From positions 62,001 to 126,000 of the forward strand of contig NZ_NINX01000024.1 of the NCBI RefSeq assembly GCF_002188635.1: a DNA stretch of 64,000 nucleotides. Direction: 5' to 3'. The DNA comes from Pigmentiphaga sp. NML030171 (GTDB lineage: Bacteria; Pseudomonadota; Gammaproteobacteria; Burkholderiales; Burkholderiaceae_B). Positions 35,531 to 45,282 of the stretch are shown piece by piece (the first letter of the stretch is position 1; the number at the start of each line of letters is the position of its first letter). Position numbers and translations under genes: made by a program. The notes under the pieces are model-generated. The model was given only the letters and a program-made list of their open reading frames with translations. It did not search any database and was not told where the DNA came from.

Positions 35531-37016
35531 CCATGGCCTTCACGATGTGTTCCAGGACCTTGACCCGGGCGGTGCGCTTGTCGTCGTCGGCGATCACGAT
35601 CCAGGGCGCGTGCGCGGTGTCCGTGCGCGCGATCATGTCGCGCGCGGCCGACATGTAGTCGTCCCACTTGCGCCGGTTGCGCCAATCGTCCGGCGTGAGC
35701 TTGAAGTTCTTGAAGGGGGAATCGCGGCGCTCCTTGAAGCGGCGCAGTTGCTCCTGGCGCGAGACCGACAGCCAGAACTTCAGCACCACCGCGCCGCCGC
35801 GGCGCAACTGGTCCTCGAAATCGTTGATCTCGTCATAGGCGCGCCGCCACGTGGCGGGCGGGATCAGGGACTCGACCCGCTCGACCAGCACCCGGCCATA
35901 CCAGGAGCGATCGAAGATGCACACCCGGCCATGCAGCGGCAGGTGGCGCCAGAACCGCCACAGATACGGATGGGCCAGCTCGTCGTCGCTGGGCGCGGAG
36001 ATGGGGACGATATCGAAGTCACGCACGTCCAGCGCGTGCGAGACGCGCCGGATCGCGCCGCCCTTGCCCGCGGCATCCACGCCCTCGAACACCAGTACCA
36101 GCGAGCGCTTGCGAAAGCGCTTGGCGCGGACCTGCTCCGACAGGCGCGCCTGCCAGCGGGCCAGTTGCCTTTCGTAATCGACCTCGTCCAGCTTGCTGCC
36201 GCCCGGCGCGGGCTCCAGCATCGCCCTGGACCGGTCACCATGGCGCGCGGCCTGCAGCGGCGGCCGGCGCGGCGCGCGCGGCAACGGCTCGCGCATCGCC
36301 TGCAATACCGCCGCAGCGGTCTCGACGGCGCGCAGCCGGGCATCGGCGCTCGGCACCACCCGCCAGGGCGTATAGGCCGCGTCGGTGGCGCCCAGCACGA
36401 TCTCGCCAGCCGTGCGCAGCCGGTCGAATTTTTTGCGGACCTTCAGGTCGGCCTCGGACACTCGCCAGGCCGTGGCGGGGTCGGCCAGTTGCGCATCGAT
36501 GCGGGCGATCTGCGCGCCGCGCGACAGGTGATACCAGAGCTTGAGCATCCGCACCCGCTCGCTGGCCAGCATGGCCTCGAAGCGCAGGATCTCGGCGGCC
36601 ATCGCCCCGATGCGGTCCATGTCGGGCTTCTTGCGCGCCGCCTCCTTGAAAAGCGGCGCATACCAGGAACCGAAGACGATGCCGGTCTGTCCCAGCGCGG
36701 GCAGCGCGTTCCAGTAGCGCCACATGGCCGGCCGCTGTGCCTCGTCCACGCTCGGATCGCCGAAGGCCAGGGTACGGATGTGGCGCGGGTCCATCCACTC
36801 GTTGAGCAGGTTGATCGCCGACCCCTTGCCCGCGCCATCGATCCCCGCCACCACGATCAGCACCGCACGGTCGCGTTGCTTCAGGAGCTCGTACTGCTGT
36901 TGGAGCAGTTCCGTCCTGAGCACGAGCTCGCGCCGCTCGTACTCCCGCTCGTCCATGGACGGGTCCCGCTCGGCTCGTTCGAACACGAAAAGCTCCCTGG
37001 TTCTGGCATCGCTCAT
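35520..37016 (-). CDS. pap: Polyphosphate:AMP phosphotransferase (tandem PPK2)
   Basis: A 498-residue protein made of two PPK2 domains. The N-domain (residues about 20-235) has Walker A GIDGAGKGS; the C-domain (about 270-495) has GVDAAGKGG, then FDRSWYGRVLVERV and the lid ERRDSPFKNFKLTPDDW. This two-domain form (class II PPK2) phosphorylates AMP to ADP using polyphosphate. The start codon is followed by SDARTRELFVFE as in relatives. It is divergent from fumC about 100 bases away. Confidence 0.92.
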   Translation of the reverse strand: MSDARTRELFVFERAERDPSMDEREYERRELVLRTELLQQQYELLKQRDRAVLIVVAGIDGAGKGSAINLLNEWMDPRHIRTLAFGDPSVDEAQRPAMWRYWNALPALGQTGIVFGSWYAPLFKEAARKKPDMDRIGAMAAEILRFEAMLASERVRMLKLWYHLSRGAQIARIDAQLADPATAWRVSEADLKVRKKFDRLRTAGEIVLGATDAAYTPWRVVPSADARLRAVETAAAVLQAMREPLPRAPRRPPLQAARHGDRSRAMLEPAPGGSKLDEVDYERQLARWQARLSEQVRAKRFRKRSLVLVFEGVDAAGKGGAIRRVSHALDVRDFDIVPISAPSDDELAHPYLWRFWRHLPLHGRVCIFDRSWYGRVLVERVESLIPPATWRRAYDEINDFEDQLRRGGAVVLKFWLSVSRQEQLRRFKERRDSPFKNFKLTPDDWRNRRKWDDYMSAARDMIARTDTAHAPWIVIADDDKRTARVKVLEHIVKAMDEA

Positions 37017-37123
37017 CCTTTACCACAGTCGCTTGCAGGGACACAAGCCGATGCGCGCAAGGCTTCTGCTAACCTGGAATCATCCAGGCCCGCAGGCCGG
37101 GCCGGGCAGGCAAGGAGATGAAC

Positions 37124-38503
37124 ATGCAAACCCGAGTTGAAAAGGACACCTTCGGTCCGATCGACGTTCCCGCCCAGCATTTATGGGGCGCCCAGACCCA
37201 GCGATCGCTGCAGTTCTTCGCGATCTCGCACGAGAAGATGCCCGCGCCGCTGATCACGGCCCTGGCCCAGGTCAAGCGCGCCGCCGCCCGCGTCAACGCC
37301 GAACTGGGCCTGCTCGACGGCCGTGCGGCCCACGCCATCGAGGCGGCGGCCGACGAAATCATCGCCGGCCGCTGGCCGGACGAATTCCCGCTTAGCGTCT
37401 GGCAGACCGGCTCGGGCACGCAGACCAACATGAACGTCAACGAGGTACTGGCCAACCGGGCCTCGGAACTGCTGGGCGGCGAACGGGGCGAGGCGCGCCT
37501 GGTCCATCCCAACGATCACGTCAACCGCGGCCAATCCTCCAACGACGTGTTTCCCACGGCCATGCACGTGGCGGCGGCGTTGCAGATCCACGCCCGCCTG
37601 CTGCCCGCCCTGGCGCGGCTGCGCAAGACGCTGGGGGACAAGGCTCGGGCCTATGCGGACATCGTCAAGATCGGCCGTACCCACCTGCAGGATGCCACGC
37701 CCCTGACCCTGGGGCAGGAACTGTCGGGCCACGAGGCCCAGCTCCTCCTGGCCGAAGAACAGATCCGCCATGCCCAGCGCAGCCTGCTGCAGCTGGCCAT
37801 AGGCGGCACCGCGGTCGGCACCGGCCTGAACACCCATCCGGAATTCGGCGCGAAGGTGGCCGCCGAACTGGCCCGCGAAACCGGCCTGCCGTTCGAGTCG
37901 GCGCCCAACAAGTTCCAGGCGCTGGCCTCGCACGAGGGCCTGCTGTTCTCGCACGGGGCCCTCAAGACCCTGGCGGCCGGCCTGATCAAGCTGGCCAACG
38001 ACGTGCGCTGGCTCGCCAGCGGCCCGCGCTCCGGGCTGGGCGAGATCAGCATCCCCGAGAACGAGCCCGGCAGCTCCATCATGCCCGGCAAGGTCAACCC
38101 GACGCAGTCCGAGGCCCTGACCATGCTCGGCGCCCAGGTCCTGGGCAACGACGTCGCCATCAACATCGGCGGCGCCAGCGGCAACTTCGAGCTGAATGTC
38201 TTCAAGCCCATGCTGATCCACAACTTCCTGCAGTCGGTACGCCTGCTGGCCGACGGCATGGAAAGCTTCGAGAAGAACTGCGTGGCCGGCCTGGAACCCA
38301 ACCGCGACCGCATCGCCGAACTGGTGGAACGCTCCCTGATGCTCGTCACCGCCCTCAATCCCCACATCGGCTACGACAAGGCCGCCCAGATCGCCAAGAA
38401 GGCCCACAAGGAAAACCTGTCCCTGCGCGAATCCGCGCTGGCCCTGGGCTACGTGACGAACGAGCAGTTCGACGCCTGGGTCGTCCCGAAAAACATGGTG
38501 TAG
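37124..38503 (+). CDS. fumC: Class II fumarate hydratase
   Basis: A 459-residue iron-independent fumarase of the TCA cycle. Key blocks are [36 protein letters not shown] by position 128-149, [12 protein letters not shown] and the signature [11 protein letters not shown] with the flexible loop. Two ATGs lie 6 bases apart; AAGGAG ends directly at the first (37118), leaving no spacing, but is 6 bases from the second, so I chose 37124. A long inverted repeat follows the gene. Confidence 0.95.
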   Translation: MQTRVEKDTFGPIDVPAQHLWGAQTQRSLQFFAISHEKMPAPLITALAQVKRAAARVNAELGLLDGRAAHAIEAAADEIIAGRWPDEFPLSVWQTGSGTQTNMNVNEVLANRASELLGGERGEARLVHPNDHVNRGQSSNDVFPTAMHVAAALQIHARLLPALARLRKTLGDKARAYADIVKIGRTHLQDATPLTLGQELSGHEAQLLLAEEQIRHAQRSLLQLAIGGTAVGTGLNTHPEFGAKVAAELARETGLPFESAPNKFQALASHEGLLFSHGALKTLAAGLIKLANDVRWLASGPRSGLGEISIPENEPGSSIMPGKVNPTQSEALTMLGAQVLGNDVAINIGGASGNFELNVFKPMLIHNFLQSVRLLADGMESFEKNCVAGLEPNRDRIAELVERSLMLVTALNPHIGYDKAAQIAKKAHKENLSLRESALALGYVTNEQFDAWVVPKNMV

Positions 38504-38774
38504 AGGCGAAGCCCCCCCTACGCCCTTCGGGCGCCCCCCAGGGGGCGAAACCGGCGGACTGGCGGAGCCAGATCCGCGGTTTCCTGGGTCTAGGGAAACT
38601 GTCTTGGACTGAATCACCGGTGCTTCACTGGTAGCCAGCGAAGCACCGGCGCCACAACCCAAGACAGCGGTACTAGACCCAGGATGCGGTGGATCCGGCT
38701 TTGCCGGTCCACCCGCATCGCCCCCTTGAGGGGGCCCGCGCAAGCGGGTAGGGGGTGGGTTTCCCTTGCGCGCG
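38504..38774. repeat. Intergenic region with long imperfect inverted repeat and GC-rich repeats
   Basis: The gap between convergent fumC and the efflux gene contains a nested inverted repeat: 38583-38593 pairs with 38673-38683 (CCTGGGTCTAG, 11 bp), 38599-38607 with 38659-38667 (CTGTCTTGG, 9 bp), 38617-38626 with 38640-38649 (CCGGTGCTTC, 10 bp). It is flanked by REP-like palindromes, including CGCCCTTCGGGCG at 38521-38533 and CCGGCTTTGCCGG at 38695-38707. It could act as a bidirectional terminator; no gene is visible. Confidence 0.7.
38515..38536. repeat. 22-base repeat, copy 1
   Basis: Identical to 53862-53883. It centres on CGCCCTTCGGGCG, preceded by CCCCTA and extended by CCC. Confidence 0.75.
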
Positions 38775-40226
38775 TCAGCGCGTAGGGGGGGGCTCCCGCC
38801 TTCCGCTGACGGCGGAGCCGGCGTTGGCGGAAAGACGGCGGAAGAAAATCACGGACATCATCATCGTGATGCCGATGACCAGGAAGCCGGGGATCACGTC
38901 GTAGGCATCGAGCGTGGAGGTGCCGCGCGCGGCCATGCTGACCTTGAGGGCGAAGGCGGCCACGGCCACGCCCAGGCTGATAGCCAGTTGCTGGACCGCG
39001 CTGGCCATGCCGGTGGCCCAGCCCATCTGCTCGGGGCCGATGTCTGCATAGGCGAGCGAATTGACGCCGGTCAGCTGTAGCGACCGGAAGAAACCGCCCA
39101 GCAGCAGCACGATGATGATGACGGCGTGCGGGGTGGCCGAGGTGAACAGCACGCAGCCGATGATGGACACCCCGGTCAGGAAGGCGTTGACCACCAGGGT
39201 ACGGCGGAATCCGAAGCGCTTGATGATGGGACTGGCGCTCATCTTCATCATCAGCGCGCCCAGCGCGCCGGCGAAGGTCAGCATCCCCGCGGCGAAGGGC
39301 CCCATGCCGAACGCCACCTGCAGCTGCATGGCCAGCAGGAAGGGCACGGCGCCGACCGCCAGCCGGCAAAGGTTGCCGCCCAGCAGCGCGATGGAGAAGG
39401 TCGGGATCTTCAGCAGGCGGAAGTCCAGGATGGGATGCGGCGACCGCCCCGCATGCCTGACATACAGCAATCCGCATACGCCCCCCAGCGCCAGCATCGC
39501 CAGCACCATGGGCGTCGACAGCACGCCGTGGCCCACGGCCTCGAAGCAGAACACCAGCGTGCCCAGGCAGACGGCGGTCAGCAGGAAGCCGATGATATCC
39601 AGCGGCTGCGGCTGGCCCGCCTCGGTATCGTGGATGTAGCGCAGCGCCAGGATCACGCCCAGGACGCCGATGGGCAGGTTCATGAAGAAGATCCAGCGCC
39701 AGGATCCGTATTCGACCAGGAAGCCTCCCACGGCCGGCCCGAAGATGGGCCCCAGCAAGGCGGGCATGCTGAGGAAGGACATGGCGCGCACCAGTTCCGA
39801 CTTGGACACGGTGCGCAGCAGCACGATGCGTCCCACCGGGACCATCATCGCGCCGGCGAACCCCTGCAGCATCCGGCCCGCCACCATCTGGCCCAGGGTC
39901 TGCGACAGGCCGCACAGCGTGGAGCTGAGGGTGAACAGGACGATGGCGGAGGCGAACACCTGGCGCGCGCCGAACCGGTCGGCGGCCCAGCCGCAGATGG
40001 GCACGAACACGGCGGCGCTGAGCAGGTAGGCGGTGATCGCGACGTTGAGCCTGACCGGATCCTCGCCGAAGGAATGCGCCATCGAGGGCAAGGCCGTGGC
40101 GATGACGGTGGAGTCCAGCATCTGCATGAACAGCGCGCAGCCGACGATGAGCGGCACGACCATGGGCCCGAGCCGCTGCGTGATCCGGGCGATGAACGGG
40201 GAGTGATCGTTGGTGGACAAGGCCAT
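38775..40226 (-). CDS. DHA2-family multidrug efflux MFS transporter (EmrB type)
   Basis: A 483-residue transporter with 14 predicted membrane segments. QMLDSTVIATALPSMAHSF near residue 31 and GRMLQGFAGAMMVPVGRIVL near residue 110 are drug:H+ antiporter-2 signatures, and WRWIFFMNLPIG follows near residue 170. I prefer ATG 40226, which has GGGGAG eight bases upstream, to the in-frame GTG nine bases earlier. It overlaps no gene but starts 5 bases after the MarR stop, so the repressor and pump form one operon. Confidence 0.9.
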   Translation of the reverse strand: MALSTNDHSPFIARITQRLGPMVVPLIVGCALFMQMLDSTVIATALPSMAHSFGEDPVRLNVAITAYLLSAAVFVPICGWAADRFGARQVFASAIVLFTLSSTLCGLSQTLGQMVAGRMLQGFAGAMMVPVGRIVLLRTVSKSELVRAMSFLSMPALLGPIFGPAVGGFLVEYGSWRWIFFMNLPIGVLGVILALRYIHDTEAGQPQPLDIIGFLLTAVCLGTLVFCFEAVGHGVLSTPMVLAMLALGGVCGLLYVRHAGRSPHPILDFRLLKIPTFSIALLGGNLCRLAVGAVPFLLAMQLQVAFGMGPFAAGMLTFAGALGALMMKMSASPIIKRFGFRRTLVVNAFLTGVSIIGCVLFTSATPHAVIIIVLLLGGFFRSLQLTGVNSLAYADIGPEQMGWATGMASAVQQLAISLGVAVAAFALKVSMAARGTSTLDAYDVIPGFLVIGITMMMSVIFFRRLSANAGSAVSGRREPPPTR

Positions 40227-40231
40227 GTCTT

Positions 40232-40669
40232 TCACTCCCCAAGGTGCTGCAGGGCTTTGGCCGCGCGGCCAAGCGCGGCGCGGTCGTCGGGATCGAGCTT
40301 GGCGATGCGGCCCGCCAGCCAGTCGGTGCGGCGCTTGCGCACCTCGGCCACCAGCCGGCGTCCCTCCGGGGTCACGGCCAGTCCCACGCGGCGCTTGTCC
40401 GCGTGCAGGGTCTGGTCGCGCTGGATGTAGCCGGCGGCCTCGAGCTGCTTGATGTGGTTGCTCATGCTGGCGGCGCGCATGTTCTCGCGATTGGCCAGGT
40501 CGTTGACGCCTATGCCCGGCTCCTTGTCGATGGCCGACACCAGCATGACCATGAGCGGCGATACGCCGAAGGTCTGGGTCTCGCGCCGCAAGAGCCTGTT
40601 CAGCCGCAGGATGGCCGGCCGCAATTGCGCGGCCAGGTCGATCGATTCGTTACCGGTGGGGTCCAACAT
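40232..40669 (-). CDS. MarR-family transcriptional regulator
   Basis: A 145-residue winged-helix protein: ILRLNRLLRRETQTFG helix, GIGVNDLANRENMRAASMSNHIKQLEAAGYI (HTH, residues 50-80) and the wing DKRRVGLAVTPEG. It lies just upstream of the DHA2 pump gene in the same operon, and a near-perfect 19-base palindrome lies upstream of its own start, the usual plan for a self-regulating efflux repressor released by the pump's substrate. Confidence 0.9.
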   Translation of the reverse strand: MLDPTGNESIDLAAQLRPAILRLNRLLRRETQTFGVSPLMVMLVSAIDKEPGIGVNDLANRENMRAASMSNHIKQLEAAGYIQRDQTLHADKRRVGLAVTPEGRRLVAEVRKRRTDWLAGRIAKLDPDDRAALGRAAKALQHLGE

Positions 40670-40712
40670 GATCCTGGCGGGGGCGCACGCATGGGCGCCG
40701 CGCCCAATAAGT

Positions 40713-40731
40713 TAGTTAGTTGAACTAACTA
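40713..40731. promoter_or_regulatory. MarR operator
   Basis: TAGTTAGTT and AACTAACTA flank one G, a perfect 9-bp inverted repeat 44 bases upstream of the MarR start; AT-rich CTATATAG adjoins it on the outer side, as a -10 would. AGTT is repeated a third time at 40710-40713. Confidence 0.7.
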
Positions 40732-40786
40732 TATAGGCGCAGGCCGGCGATTGCAAGTCCCGCCGCGGACCAAGGTCCGCGCCGCG

Positions 40787-41560
40787 TCACATGACCGAGG
40801 AGGCTCCGCCGTCCAGGTTGACGCTGGAGCCGGTCACATAGCTGGCCGCGCCGGAGGCAAGGAAGACGATGACGTTGGCGGCTTCCTCGGCTTCGCCCAC
40901 CCGTCCCAGAGGAATGTCCTGAGCGAATTCGCGGTACAGGTCGTCGGCATCCCGGCCCTTGGAGGCGGCGGCGCGCTCGTGCTGTCCGGCCTTGATCTTG
41001 CCGATGCAGACGGCGTTCACCAGGATGTTGTCGGCCGCGAACTCGCGCGACAGCGCCTTGGTCAGGGCCAGTCCGGCCGCGCGGGAGACCGAGGTCGGCA
41101 TGGACGTGGCGGCGGGCTGCTTGCCGCCTATGGTCGAGATGTTGACGATGCGGCCGCCCCCTTGTTTCTTCATGTGCTGGACGGCCAGGCGCGAACAGCG
41201 GATCGCCCCGTACAGCTTCAGTTCGAGATCGGCATCCCAGTCGGCGTCGCTGACCTTCAGGAACGGGCCGCGCATCGAGGTGCCGGCATTGTTGACCAGG
41301 ATGTCGATGCGGCCGAAATGATCCGCCACGGCCGTGAAGAAACGCTCGATTTCCTCGGGCCTGGAGATGTCCGTGGCCAGCCCGAAGACGTCGCCGCCCT
41401 TGGCGCGCAACAGTTCCACGGTGGCCGCCAGCTTGTCCGCGCTGCGGGCGCAGATCGCCACCCGGGCGCCCTCTTCCACGAATTTCAGCGCGGACGCCAG
41501 GCCTATGCCGGCCGTCGCGCCCGTCACCACCGCCACTTTTCCTTTCAATCCCAGATCCAC
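40787..41560 (-). CDS. SDR-family oxidoreductase with altered catalytic motif
   Basis: A 257-residue SDR starting at GTG 41560: this gives MDLGLKGKVAVVTG, the common family start, with GGAG 7-8 bases upstream; a GTG 15 bases earlier lacks such a site. TGATAGIG binds coenzyme and NNAG and NIST are intact. Where YxxxK should follow, the sequence reads TSVSR (in MPTSVSRAAGLALTK), so both tyrosine and lysine are replaced. The end VTGSSVNLDGGASSVM is normal. A group of such SDRs exists, but ordinary reductase chemistry is doubtful. Confidence 0.85.
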   Translation of the reverse strand: MDLGLKGKVAVVTGATAGIGLASALKFVEEGARVAICARSADKLAATVELLRAKGGDVFGLATDISRPEEIERFFTAVADHFGRIDILVNNAGTSMRGPFLKVSDADWDADLELKLYGAIRCSRLAVQHMKKQGGGRIVNISTIGGKQPAATSMPTSVSRAAGLALTKALSREFAADNILVNAVCIGKIKAGQHERAAASKGRDADDLYREFAQDIPLGRVGEAEEAANVIVFLASGAASYVTGSSVNLDGGASSVM

Positions 41561-41662
41561 TTGTCGCTCCGTCACATAGAATCCATACAGGACGCGGCAC
41601 CGCCGCGCCTTGCTCTCTTTCGTTCACCACCGCGGTCCGCACCGCCATCCAGGCCCCAAGCC

Positions 41663-42028
41663 ATGCAGGCAGACTTCCACGACACCGGCATCATTCGCGC
41701 ATTCCATGCCCATGTCTACTACGACCCCGCCACCACCCGCGACGTCGCCGCGATCGTGCGCGAGGAAGCCGTCGCGCGCTTCCCCCTGCGCGCCGGCCGC
41801 TGGCACGACGTACCCGTCGGCCCGCATACCCAGGCCATGTACCAGTTGCTGTTCGACCCCGCCGTCTTCGCCTCGCTCGTACCCTGGCTCATGCTGAACC
41901 GGCGCGGCCTGGACGTACTGGTGCATCCGGACACCGGACTTCCGCGCCGCGACCACCTAGTGCATGGGTTCTGGCTGGGCAGGGTGCTGCCGCTGAAGGC
42001 CGAGCGCCTGCCCGAGCGGGACGATTGA
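41663..42028 (+). CDS. DOPA 4,5-dioxygenase-family protein
   Basis: A 121-residue protein of the DOPA 4,5-dioxygenase family (PF08883). [12 protein letters not shown] near residue 10 and VLVHPDTG...[11 protein letters not shown] near residue 90 hold the conserved histidines; [15 protein letters not shown] is also typical. Plant and fungal members open catechol rings; bacterial ones are mostly untested. It is divergent from the SDR gene, 102 bases away, and convergent with the flavin monooxygenase gene 6 bases downstream. Confidence 0.85.
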   Translation: MQADFHDTGIIRAFHAHVYYDPATTRDVAAIVREEAVARFPLRAGRWHDVPVGPHTQAMYQLLFDPAVFASLVPWLMLNRRGLDVLVHPDTGLPRRDHLVHGFWLGRVLPLKAERLPERDD

Positions 42029-42034
42029 CCCCCC

Positions 42035-43045
42035 TCACGCCGCGTTTTCCATCCACCCCAGCCGAGCTCCCGCGGCGGCGGTGATCTCGAACGATCGCAG
42101 GCGCGCGGCGTGGTCGTAGACCTGCGCGGTCACCATCAGCTCGTCGGCCCCATGCCGGCGCGCGAACTCGTCCAGTCCGGCCTCGACGTCCTCCGACGTT
42201 CCCACCACCGCGCAGGACAGCGAGCGCTCGATGTGCGCCTTCTCGGCCCCGCTCCAGATCTCCTCGATGTTGTCCACGGGGGCGTTCAGCTTGCCGGGCG
42301 TCCCCCGGATCAGGTTGACGAATTGCAGTTGCAGCGACGTGAACAGGCGGCGCGCCTCGCCCCGGGTGTCCGCGGCGAACACGTTGATGCCCAGCATCAC
42401 ATAGGGTTGGCGCAAGGCCTCGGAAGGCTGGAAGCGCGTGCGGTAGAGGTCCAGCGCCGCCGTGAGGTAGCCCGGCGCGAAGTGCGAGGCGAAGGCGAAG
42501 GGCAGCCCCATCTGCGCCGCCAGCTGCGCGCTGAAAAGACTGGATCCGAGCAGCCACAGCGGCACGTCCAGACCGCCGCCGGGCACGGCCTGCACCGCCT
42601 GCCCCGGGCTCGGCGCCCGGAAATAGTGCTGCAGCTCGGCCACGTCCTGGGGAAAGCGGTCGGCGGTATCGCCCTGCCCCCGGCGCAGCGCGCGGGCGGT
42701 GGCCTGGTCCGAGCCGGGCGCGCGGCCCAGGCCGAGGTCGATGCGGCCCGGGTATAGCGAGGCCAGCGTGCCGAACTGTTCGGCGATGACCAGCGGCGCA
42801 TGGTTGGGCAGCATGACGCCGCCCGCGCCCACCCGCATGTGCCGCGTCCCGGCGGCCACGTGGGAAATCACGAGGGCCGTTGCGGCGCTGGCGATGCCGG
42901 GCATGTTGTGATGCTCGGCCAGCCAGTAGCGGCGATAGCCCCAGCGTTCGGCATGCTGGGCCAGGTCGAGGGTGTTGCGGAACGCGTCGGCGGCGGTGCC
43001 GCCGGCGCAGATGGGTGACAGATCCAGTACGGACAGTGCGGTCAT
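42035..43045 (-). CDS. LLM-class flavin-dependent oxidoreductase (luciferase-like)
   Basis: A 336-residue bacterial luciferase-like monooxygenase. [19 protein letters not shown] by residue 43, [24 protein letters not shown] and [16 protein letters not shown] are the family blocks, and the ending with [19 protein letters not shown] is typical of the group sharing one catch-all luciferase domain. I used the ATG giving [11 protein letters not shown]. It should use FMNH2 and oxygen on an unknown substrate. It is divergent from a Bug gene. Confidence 0.87.
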   Translation of the reverse strand: MTALSVLDLSPICAGGTAADAFRNTLDLAQHAERWGYRRYWLAEHHNMPGIASAATALVISHVAAGTRHMRVGAGGVMLPNHAPLVIAEQFGTLASLYPGRIDLGLGRAPGSDQATARALRRGQGDTADRFPQDVAELQHYFRAPSPGQAVQAVPGGGLDVPLWLLGSSLFSAQLAAQMGLPFAFASHFAPGYLTAALDLYRTRFQPSEALRQPYVMLGINVFAADTRGEARRLFTSLQLQFVNLIRGTPGKLNAPVDNIEEIWSGAEKAHIERSLSCAVVGTSEDVEAGLDEFARRHGADELMVTAQVYDHAARLRSFEITAAAGARLGWMENAA

Positions 43046-43196
43046 TTCGTTCTCGTGCAAGGAATGCGCCCGGCGGGAAAGCGGGCGGTGGCCACGCTGC
43101 GTTAACCGAAGGTTGACGAGGCTTGAAAAGACGTCGCTCGTCAGGCGGACAGGCGCTCAATACACTCATCGTACCCTTCACCCCGGACTCCCTTCG

Positions 43197-44174
43197 ATGA
43201 AAACCTTACCCGCCATAAGCCTATGGGCCGCGCTGGCCATCGCCCTTGCCCCGGCCGCCCACGCGCAATCCGGCGCTTATCCCTCCCGTCCCGTCAAGAT
43301 GGTGGTCGGGTGGTCGCCCGGCGGCGCGACCGATCTGCTGGCCCGCATGGTTTCCACGGAACTGAGCCAGCAGCTCGGCCAGCAGGTGGTGGTGGACAAC
43401 CGGCCCGGCGCCAACGGCACGATCGGCCACGCCCAGGTGGCGGCCGCCCCGGCCGACGGCTACACGCTGATCCTGGCCACCAACAGCACCTACGCCATCG
43501 CCGAGCACCTGTACAAATCGCTGCCGTACCGGCACGAACGCGACCTCGCCCCGATCTCGCTGCTGGCCTCGAGCCCGCTTATCCTGGCGGTACGCCCCAC
43601 GCTGGAGGCCGGCGGCGTGAAGGAATTGCTGGCCCTGGCCCGCAAGCAGCCCGGCCGCCTGAACGTCGCCTCGGGCGGCAACGGCTCGACCAGCCACCTG
43701 GCGGCCGAGCTGTTCATGAGCCTGACGGGCATTTCCATGACGCATGTCCCCTACAAGGGCGGCGGTCCGGCCAACAACGCGGTGGCCGCCGGAGAAGTCG
43801 ACGCGGCCTTCCTGGACCTGGGCGTCGCCCTGCCCTTCGCTTCCGCCGGCCGCCTGAAGGCCATCGCCGTGACGGGCACCGCCCGCTCACCCTTGCTGCC
43901 CGAGGTTCCCACCGTGGGCGAATCGGGCGTGCCCAGCTTCGAGTCGACGACCAACTTCGCGCTGTTCGCGCCCGCGGGAACGCCGCGCCCGGTCATCGAC
44001 CGCCTGCACCAGGCCGTGCACAAGGTGCTGGCGGGCAGCGACCTGCGCGACAAGCTGCGCCGGCAGGGCGTGGAGATCGTCGACAGTTCGCCCGACGAGC
44101 TTCGCCGCGCCGCGGCCGCGGAAAGCGCCAAGTGGGCCCGCATCATCCGCGAACGCCACATCTCCCTGGACTAG
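43197..44174 (+). CDS. Bug-family solute receptor 4
   Basis: A 325-residue TctC-type receptor: signal peptide ending [13 protein letters not shown], first core [20 protein letters not shown], ligand loop [26 protein letters not shown], and [19 protein letters not shown] near residue 185. It ends 1 base before an opine-dehydrogenase-like gene, so the pair is one operon, and the ligand may be that enzyme's substrate or a related amino-acid derivative. Confidence 0.93.
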   Translation: MKTLPAISLWAALAIALAPAAHAQSGAYPSRPVKMVVGWSPGGATDLLARMVSTELSQQLGQQVVVDNRPGANGTIGHAQVAAAPADGYTLILATNSTYAIAEHLYKSLPYRHERDLAPISLLASSPLILAVRPTLEAGGVKELLALARKQPGRLNVASGGNGSTSHLAAELFMSLTGISMTHVPYKGGGPANNAVAAGEVDAAFLDLGVALPFASAGRLKAIAVTGTARSPLLPEVPTVGESGVPSFESTTNFALFAPAGTPRPVIDRLHQAVHKVLAGSDLRDKLRRQGVEIVDSSPDELRRAAAAESAKWARIIRERHISLD

Positions 44175-44175
44175 G

Positions 44176-45282
44176 ATGGCCTCGCATTCCCACCCCGCGC
44201 TCGACGTCGCAGTCGTCGGCGCCGGGCCCATCGGCTGCGCCACCGCAGCCTATCTGCTTCGTCACGGACACCGTCCCTTCCTGTGGTCTCCCACCGCATC
44301 GCAGCTCGAACGCCGCGGCGGCATGGCGCGCATCGCCTGCACCGGCGCCCTGGACGGCGACGTGGAGATCGAGCTGCTGGCCGCGCCTGAACGGCTGGCC
44401 GGGTTCGATACCGTCATCGTCTGCCTGCCGGGCAACGCCTATGCCGACGTGCTGGGACGGCTGGCACCGCTGTGGCGCGACGGCCAGACCGTCATCGTCA
44501 GCGGCGCGCTCAGCCTAGCGCCGCTCTGGCTGCGCGAGCGCGCGGCGCGGCGCGGCTGCGAGCTGCATGCCGCGGGCTGGGCCACGACGCCCACGACCGC
44601 CCACTTCCTGCCCGACGGCCGGCTGCACGCGAATCCGCTGCGCCATCGCATCGACATGGCCTCGACCGGAGATGGCGGCCGCATCCTGGCGCTTTGCGCC
44701 GCCTTGCTGGGCGAGCGCTTCGTCGACGCCGGCGACCTGCTGGCGCCGACGCTGGCCAACATCAACCCCATCGCCCACGCCGCCGAGGTCATCCCCAACC
44801 TGACCCGCATGGACCGGGGCGAGGACTGGCCACTGTTCGGCTGCTTCACGCCGGTGGTCGGCCGCCTGGCCGAAGGGCTCGATCGGGAACGCCTGGCCAC
44901 CGCCGCGGCGCTGGGCTTCGCCCTTCCCACGCTGGCCGAGCATTACAGCCGGTCCTACCATATCGAAGCCGGGCCGCTGCACGAGATGGCCGCGGCCATC
45001 CAGGCGCGCGGCATGGGTCCATCGGGCCCCGCCCGCCTGGACCACCGCTACGTGCTGGAGGACGCCCCCTTCGGGCTGGTGTTCCAGGAAGCGCTGGCCC
45101 GGGCCGCGGGCGTGGACACGCCGCTGCTGTCGGCCTGCATCGACATCCTGGAATCCGTCTATGCGCGCAACTTCCGGGCCGAGAACTTCCTGGTGGACGA
45201 ACTGGGACTGGCCTCGGGCGGCGTGGCCGCGCTGCGCAGCCGCTGCGCCGCCTCGCGCAGCGCCGACACGCCCCCGCGATGA
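44176..45282 (+). CDS. Opine dehydrogenase-like NAD(P)-binding protein
   Basis: A 368-residue protein with a Rossmann domain (VAVVGAGPIGCATAAYLLRHGH, residues 10-31 by position) and a C-terminal helical domain of the octopine/nopaline dehydrogenase family, with LANINPIAHAAEVIPNLTRM near residue 195 carrying the histidine expected at the active site. Such enzymes oxidise or form N-(carboxyalkyl) amino acids. The stop region overlaps the 3' end of a convergent LysR gene by 124 bases. GGAT directly precedes the ATG. Confidence 0.8.
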   Translation: MASHSHPALDVAVVGAGPIGCATAAYLLRHGHRPFLWSPTASQLERRGGMARIACTGALDGDVEIELLAAPERLAGFDTVIVCLPGNAYADVLGRLAPLWRDGQTVIVSGALSLAPLWLRERAARRGCELHAAGWATTPTTAHFLPDGRLHANPLRHRIDMASTGDGGRILALCAALLGERFVDAGDLLAPTLANINPIAHAAEVIPNLTRMDRGEDWPLFGCFTPVVGRLAEGLDRERLATAAALGFALPTLAEHYSRSYHIEAGPLHEMAAAIQARGMGPSGPARLDHRYVLEDAPFGLVFQEALARAAGVDTPLLSACIDILESVYARNFRAENFLVDELGLASGGVAALRSRCAASRSADTPPR

